Part shown: positions 61,201-64,000 of the stretch, in pieces | Layout of the letters: every line of letters begins with the position of its first letter | Position numbering within the stretch: position 1 is the stretch's first letter | From: Bactrocera neohumeralis | Taxonomy: Eukaryota > Arthropoda > Insecta > Diptera > Tephritidae | Assembly (NCBI RefSeq): GCF_024586455.1 | Contig: NC_065919.1 | Coordinates: 16,982,017 to 17,046,016 of the forward strand | Direction of reading: 5' to 3' | Length of the DNA stretch: 64,000 bases | Notes under the pieces: model-generated | Told to the model about the DNA's origin: nothing | What the model saw: the letters and a program-made list of their open reading frames with translations, nothing else | Databases searched by the model: none | Position numbers and translations under genes: made by a program

Positions 61201-62564
61201 ATAATAATAAAAAAAAAAACATTATAAAATAATATTTCTCTGTTATTGGGTTTGTGTCTTTTGCATTTCGGATTAATTCAAAAGTCAGTACGCCAAAAAT
61301 ATTTACTATTCCAACTATTTAATAGCTCTCGCATTGGGTACGTGCTGTACAAACTGCTTAAACCAAATTTGGATAGTTGGAATGCAACAAAAATATAGAA
61401 ACAGGTAGAAAAAAAAAATAATAATAATACAAAAAAAAAGATTAAAAAAGTGGTACTAACCTAACCAGAGCGCTGTCATACGCGCAAGTTTGGTACGTTC
61501 ACTCGGTGTAAAGCCTTTAATGAAGACTAACACCTTCTTCATTTCCTCTTCGAACATCTTCTCCAAGAACCTATATCGGCGCATGAGCTTGACGAATACC
61601 TGCAACCACACAGGGAAAGTAAATATTAGTAAGAGAAAAAATAAAAATAATAAAATTTTTGAAACTAAAATCAGCATTTGTCGCAACATAAGAAATCTTC
61701 GATTTGCACTTTTGTGACGCAATTCAAAGACAAGTAAAGATGTTACGTTTACTATAGCATACATTCGACACCTTCCGCCGCAACATGGAGCAATCAAATA
61801 ATTGCTAGTCGGCGAATGGCTCTAATTGTATGCAAAGTTTCATAAATAAAATTAATTAATTCTGAGAAGAATATTGTCGCAACATAAGAAATCTTCGTTT
61901 TGCACTTTTGTGACGCATAGCAAAGACAAGTAAAGATGTTACGTTTACTATAGCATACATTCGACACCTTCCGCCGCAACATGGAGCAATCAAATAATTG
62001 CCAGTCGGCGAATGGCTCTAATTGTATGCAAACTAAAACATTTTTTTTTTTTGGAAAAACATAAAAAATCACATATTCTTACCTGCTCATGATTACGCAT
62101 CGTCTCAATGTCTTCGCTTGCTTCGAATATGCAATATGTTGTGCGGGGCTTCTCGCCATCCTGAGAGATTGATCCTCCCGGAACTGAAAATAATGCAATA
62201 AAAGAAATGAGTATACGGACACGTGTTTTTATTAACAAAAAAGTTAACACACCTAAGAGACCACCGGCTATTAATATATCAAATAGTACTTCGCCGTAGC
62301 GACGATAATCAAGTTTGTTACCAGCGCTGTCTAGATATTTAAAGATTTGTTCCAAGTCACCTTCAGTTTTTTCAAGACCAGCAATGACCGCATCACGGAA
62401 TCCCGTTGGGTCATATTTCTCTCTTTCATCTATGTAAGCGAAATTAATGGATATTTTTTATTTAAAATGTAATGTTACAATTTTGCGTTTTGATAAGTCT
62501 TACCTCTTTTTCTGGTCTTGATGCGCTGACCTGATAGTACTGGTCTTTCAATTTTTTGACTCAT
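58262..62564 (-). CDS. kra: Krasavietz / BZW / 5MP, eIF5-mimic translation regulator
   Basis: Cytosolic W2-domain protein that mimics the eIF5 C-terminus, binds eIF2/eIF3 and tunes start-codon choice. In Drosophila it also acts in axon guidance and memory. Nine coding exons: 62564-62504, 62429-62253, 62183-62083, 61599-61461, 61007-60842, 59560-59317, 59035-58816, 58744-58622 and 58308-58262. They give 425 residues (family about 420). The N-terminus reads MSQKIERPVLSGQRIKTRKR. The helical middle has IKGFTPSERTKLA. The C-terminal W2 region contains W and EE motifs (RWYKDAH, EWLQSAEEESESEDE). Every splice site is GT-AG with matching phase. The introns host the snoRNA candidates listed separately. 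A noncoding 5' exon is implied by the acceptor at 62576 and a GTAAGT donor at 63230. Confidence 0.95.
58418..58571 (-). ncRNA. H/ACA snoRNA candidate E (kra intron 8)
   Basis: 5' hairpin closed by GCATT/AATGC (58568-58564 with 58514-58510). H box AAAGCA at 58508-58503. 3' hairpin closed by GAAAGT/ACTTTT with inner AAATCT/AGATTT and TTTG/CAAA. ACA at 58423-58421. It is a single copy, so there is no covariation test here, but boxes and spacing are right. Confidence 0.6.
59130..59280 (-). mobile_element. Family R2 fragment in kra intron 6
   Basis: Short match (CTGTATATACGTGTACTAGC, CCTCAGTTTTTGAGA, GATATCGGACCACTA) to R2. It explains why this intron is longer than its neighbours. Confidence 0.55.
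59681..59815 (-). ncRNA. H/ACA snoRNA candidate, family A copy 1 (kra intron 5)
   Basis: On the kra sense strand: 5' hairpin 59813-59759 closed by GGAAAGTT/AACTTTCC with an inner stem AAATTAAT/ATTAATTT. H box AGAGAA at 59757-59752. 3' hairpin closed by TGTAAAT/ATTTGCA (one U-G pair), then ACA at 59686-59684 and a three-base tail. The size of about 135 nt is typical. The target RNA is not known. Confidence 0.8.
59842..59978 (-). ncRNA. H/ACA snoRNA candidate, family B copy 1 (kra intron 5)
   Basis: 5' hairpin closed by GCAC(CTT)/(AAG)GTGC with one bulge and an inner TTGAC/GTCAA stem. H box AGAGCA at 59919-59914. 3' hairpin closed by AGTGATT/AATTACT, which needs a G-U pair on the minus strand and would be A-C on the plus strand. 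ACA at 59847-59845. The guide-pocket core is shared with copies 2-4. Confidence 0.8.
60030..60164 (-). ncRNA. H/ACA snoRNA candidate, family A copy 2 (kra intron 5)
   Basis: Near-identical to family A copy 1: stem GGAAAGTT/AACTTTCC at 60162-60108, H box AGAACA at 60106-60101, 3' stem TGTAAAT/ATTTGCA and ACA at 60035-60033. Differences from copy 1 fall in loops and in the variable H-box positions, while the boxes and stems are kept. Confidence 0.8.
60201..60348 (-). ncRNA. H/ACA snoRNA candidate, family B copy 2 (kra intron 5)
   Basis: 5' hairpin closed by GCACACTT/AAGTGTGC with inner TTGAC/GTCAA. H box AGATCA at 60277-60272. 3' hairpin closed by AGTAATT/AATTACT. ACA at 60206-60204. With family A copy 2 it forms a unit duplicated as family B copy 1 plus family A copy 1. 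Confidence 0.82.
60398..60531 (-). ncRNA. H/ACA snoRNA candidate, family B copy 3 (kra intron 5)
   Basis: 5' hairpin GCAGACTT/AAGTTTGC (one G-U) with inner TTGAT/ATCAA, a compensated change from TTGAC/GTCAA. H box AGAGCA at 60474-60469. 3' hairpin closed by AAAACGATT/AATCGTTTT. ACA at 60403-60401. The pocket core is as in the other family B copies. Confidence 0.82.
60584..60724 (-). ncRNA. H/ACA snoRNA candidate, family B copy 4 (kra intron 5)
   Basis: 5' hairpin 60722-60661 closed by a perfect nine-pair stem GCACACTTT/AAAGTGTGC with inner ACAATGAA/TTCATTGT. H box AGAGCA at 60659-60654. 3' hairpin 60649-60591 closed by AAAGCGATT/AATCGCTTT. ACA at 60589-60587. It is the first of the six in the order of transcription and the clearest structure. 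Confidence 0.85.
61252..61384 (-). ncRNA. Possible H/ACA snoRNA D (kra intron 4)
   Basis: A perfect ten-pair stem TTCCAACTAT/ATAGTTGGAA (61382-61373 with 61318-61309) is followed by ATAGTA (61309-61304) and a weaker short hairpin closed by CTTTTG/CAAAAG (or TTTTTG/CAAAAG). ACA at 61257-61255 comes directly after it. The 3' hairpin is smaller than usual and no second copy exists for comparison. Confidence 0.45.
61676..61836 (-). ncRNA. H/ACA snoRNA candidate, family C copy 1 (kra intron 3)
   Basis: 5' hairpin 61833-61757 closed by GCATACA/TGTATGC with inner stems CGCCG/CGGCG and AGCAAT/ATTGCT. H box ATAGTA at 61755-61750. 3' hairpin 61747-61682 closed by CGTAACAT/ATGTTGCG (one U-G). ACA at 61681-61679 follows immediately, then three bases. 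Similarity to copy 2 stops just beyond the RNA limits. Confidence 0.85.
61872..62032 (-). ncRNA. H/ACA snoRNA candidate, family C copy 2 (kra intron 3)
   Basis: Same fold as copy 1: GCATACA/TGTATGC at 62029-62023 and 61959-61953, H box ATAGTA at 61951-61946, ACA at 61877-61875. One stem change relative to copy 1 (AGCAAT to GGCAAT opposite ATTGCT) gives a G-U pair, so pairing is retained. Confidence 0.85.
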
Positions 62565-62868
62565 ACAATAAATTGCTGCAAAATAAAGATAAATGAACAA
62601 TATAGCAATGTAATTTATTTATTCTAAAAATAATATAAACATAATATAAATACAATAAATTCTACAAAATTTGTATATTAAACACAACCAGATAATTTAT
62701 TACTGCCTTATTAATCATTTGACCTCGACAATGTTAGTTACTTTACAAATACTCGCTTGCCGCCATTATTACACTTCCACATGGTCAAACGGAAATGTCA
62801 TGTCTCAAATAAAAAGTGAAAGCGTTAATGAATACATATTTACATATTCATATATATGTAGTTATATA

Positions 62869-62908
<40 letters not shown>

Positions 62909-64000
62909 ATTATCTACTACCTAATGTTTAGATTTCTGACATTTGCAAGTACATTTAACCTCACTTTCTAATGAATTGACAATCTGATCACTTTGTTCTA
63001 CTAGCTTTGTTCAAAACGTGTATAAAGTGAGTTTAATAAAGCTAATTAATGAGGAATCTCCAAACTAATTAAGGTCAAATATAACTAAATATGTCAAATT
63101 TGATCATAACATTTAAGTTTACTAATTGTTGAAAAATAAGATTTTGGTTAAACAGCTTAATAATTTCAGGTAGTAGGAATTTGCTTTACGATCAAATTGT
63201 TAAAATACTTATTTTCTTTAATAAACTTACAGGTATCAACTGTTGTAAAAAAAAACGAATTTCTGCTCGACGAACTTCCGTTAATATTTCACCTCACGCA
63301 ATTACCAGATAATAAATTCCTTTGTTCGTTTTAGAAACTTGTAGAAATCTCAATCCAGCGGATTCGTTCACTAATCAACTTCAAAGGTCTTCTACTTATT
63401 GCTACCTCCGCTTTCTTTCCTCTTCTTCTCGTCAATTCTTCTTTATTTCCGTCTCTTTATTAACTCACCGAAATTGACACGCACGCACGCAAGATTTCTT
63501 TATATTTCCTAGTCTTTAATTAAATATTCCTATTTTAGCTTTATCACAATGAGTTACTTTCTTTAAATATTAAAAGTAAATTAAATATAATTTAAATACT
63601 ATGCGTAGATGGTGTAAAAAAAGTATAAAAAAAAACTTTAATGTGGCGAAATGTGCGCCGAAAAGTTAGAATCACACGTCTATCGCCGAACGGTATTAAC
63701 GAAGTGAATGAAGCGAAAAGACGATGATAACACAAAGGCAATCTGGACTGACATTTTACAGCGTTGCCATAGCAATTTATTAAAAAGAAATACAAGGAGT
63801 TTTGGTTACTTTGACCAGAACTTAACTGACAGATGACTGCTAACCAAATATTGAGAAAACGGCTTTAAGTCCTTAATCACACTTTTAAATCAGCGCACAT
63901 AATAAATTTAACTTTTTCCTGCAATTTTATGGCTACTTTCACCCTTTCGAAAATGCACCGATTGCCATCGGGTACGGCCGCCATTTTTACTTCGGTATTA
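62565..64000 (-). promoter_or_regulatory. kra 5' UTR intron, noncoding exon and promoter
   Basis: The acceptor TTTTGCAG (exon resumes at 62575) and a GTAAGT donor at 63230-63225 define a 0.65-kb intron in the 5' UTR. The noncoding exon lies just above 63231, with the promoter further up. A (TA)n microsatellite is at about 62876-62906. No other gene seen to the window end. Confidence 0.5.

Overview
The window is nuclear DNA of a higher fly. AT-rich introns and intergenic DNA, single-copy insect genes with short GT-AG introns, and many decayed mariner, RTE-like, jockey-like and Helitron-type copies suggest a tephritid fruit fly (Bactrocera/Ceratitis type). Placement on Muller element E is an inference from the gene set.

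Layout. From 178 to 36438 (+) lies the 3' part of a leucine-rich-repeat relaxin-type receptor gene (Lgr3-like). Its seven visible exons are separated by very large introns; one is 26.8 kb and packed with transposons and a mitochondrial insertion. From 36.8 to 45.3 kb there is only transposon debris. From 45647 to 53049 (-) is a ZAD/C2H2 zinc-finger gene: one ZAD exon is followed by three complete, homologous six-finger 3' cassettes, all joined in the same phase, which implies alternative splicing. Divergent from it, at 53390-53909 (+), is a small single-pass membrane protein gene. Convergent to that one is SAMC/SLC25A26, the mitochondrial S-adenosylmethionine carrier (54399-55595, -). The last 6 kb hold krasavietz (kra; BZW/5MP, eIF5-mimic protein) at 58262-62564 (-), with its noncoding 5' exon further upstream.

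Main discovery. The introns of kra carry a dense set of H/ACA-box snoRNA-like genes on the sense strand. Six lie in one 1.27-kb intron (four of family B, two of family A), two tandem copies (family C) in another, one (family E) in the last intron, and one weaker candidate (D) in a fourth. Each shows hairpin, H box (ANANNA), hairpin, ACA, three nucleotides. Family B shows compensatory changes in its stems across the four copies, and one G-U pair fits only the minus strand. A translation-factor gene doubling as an rRNA-modification guide host is biologically coherent.

All coordinates were read by eye. Transposon boundaries are approximate unless terminal repeats or target duplications are named.
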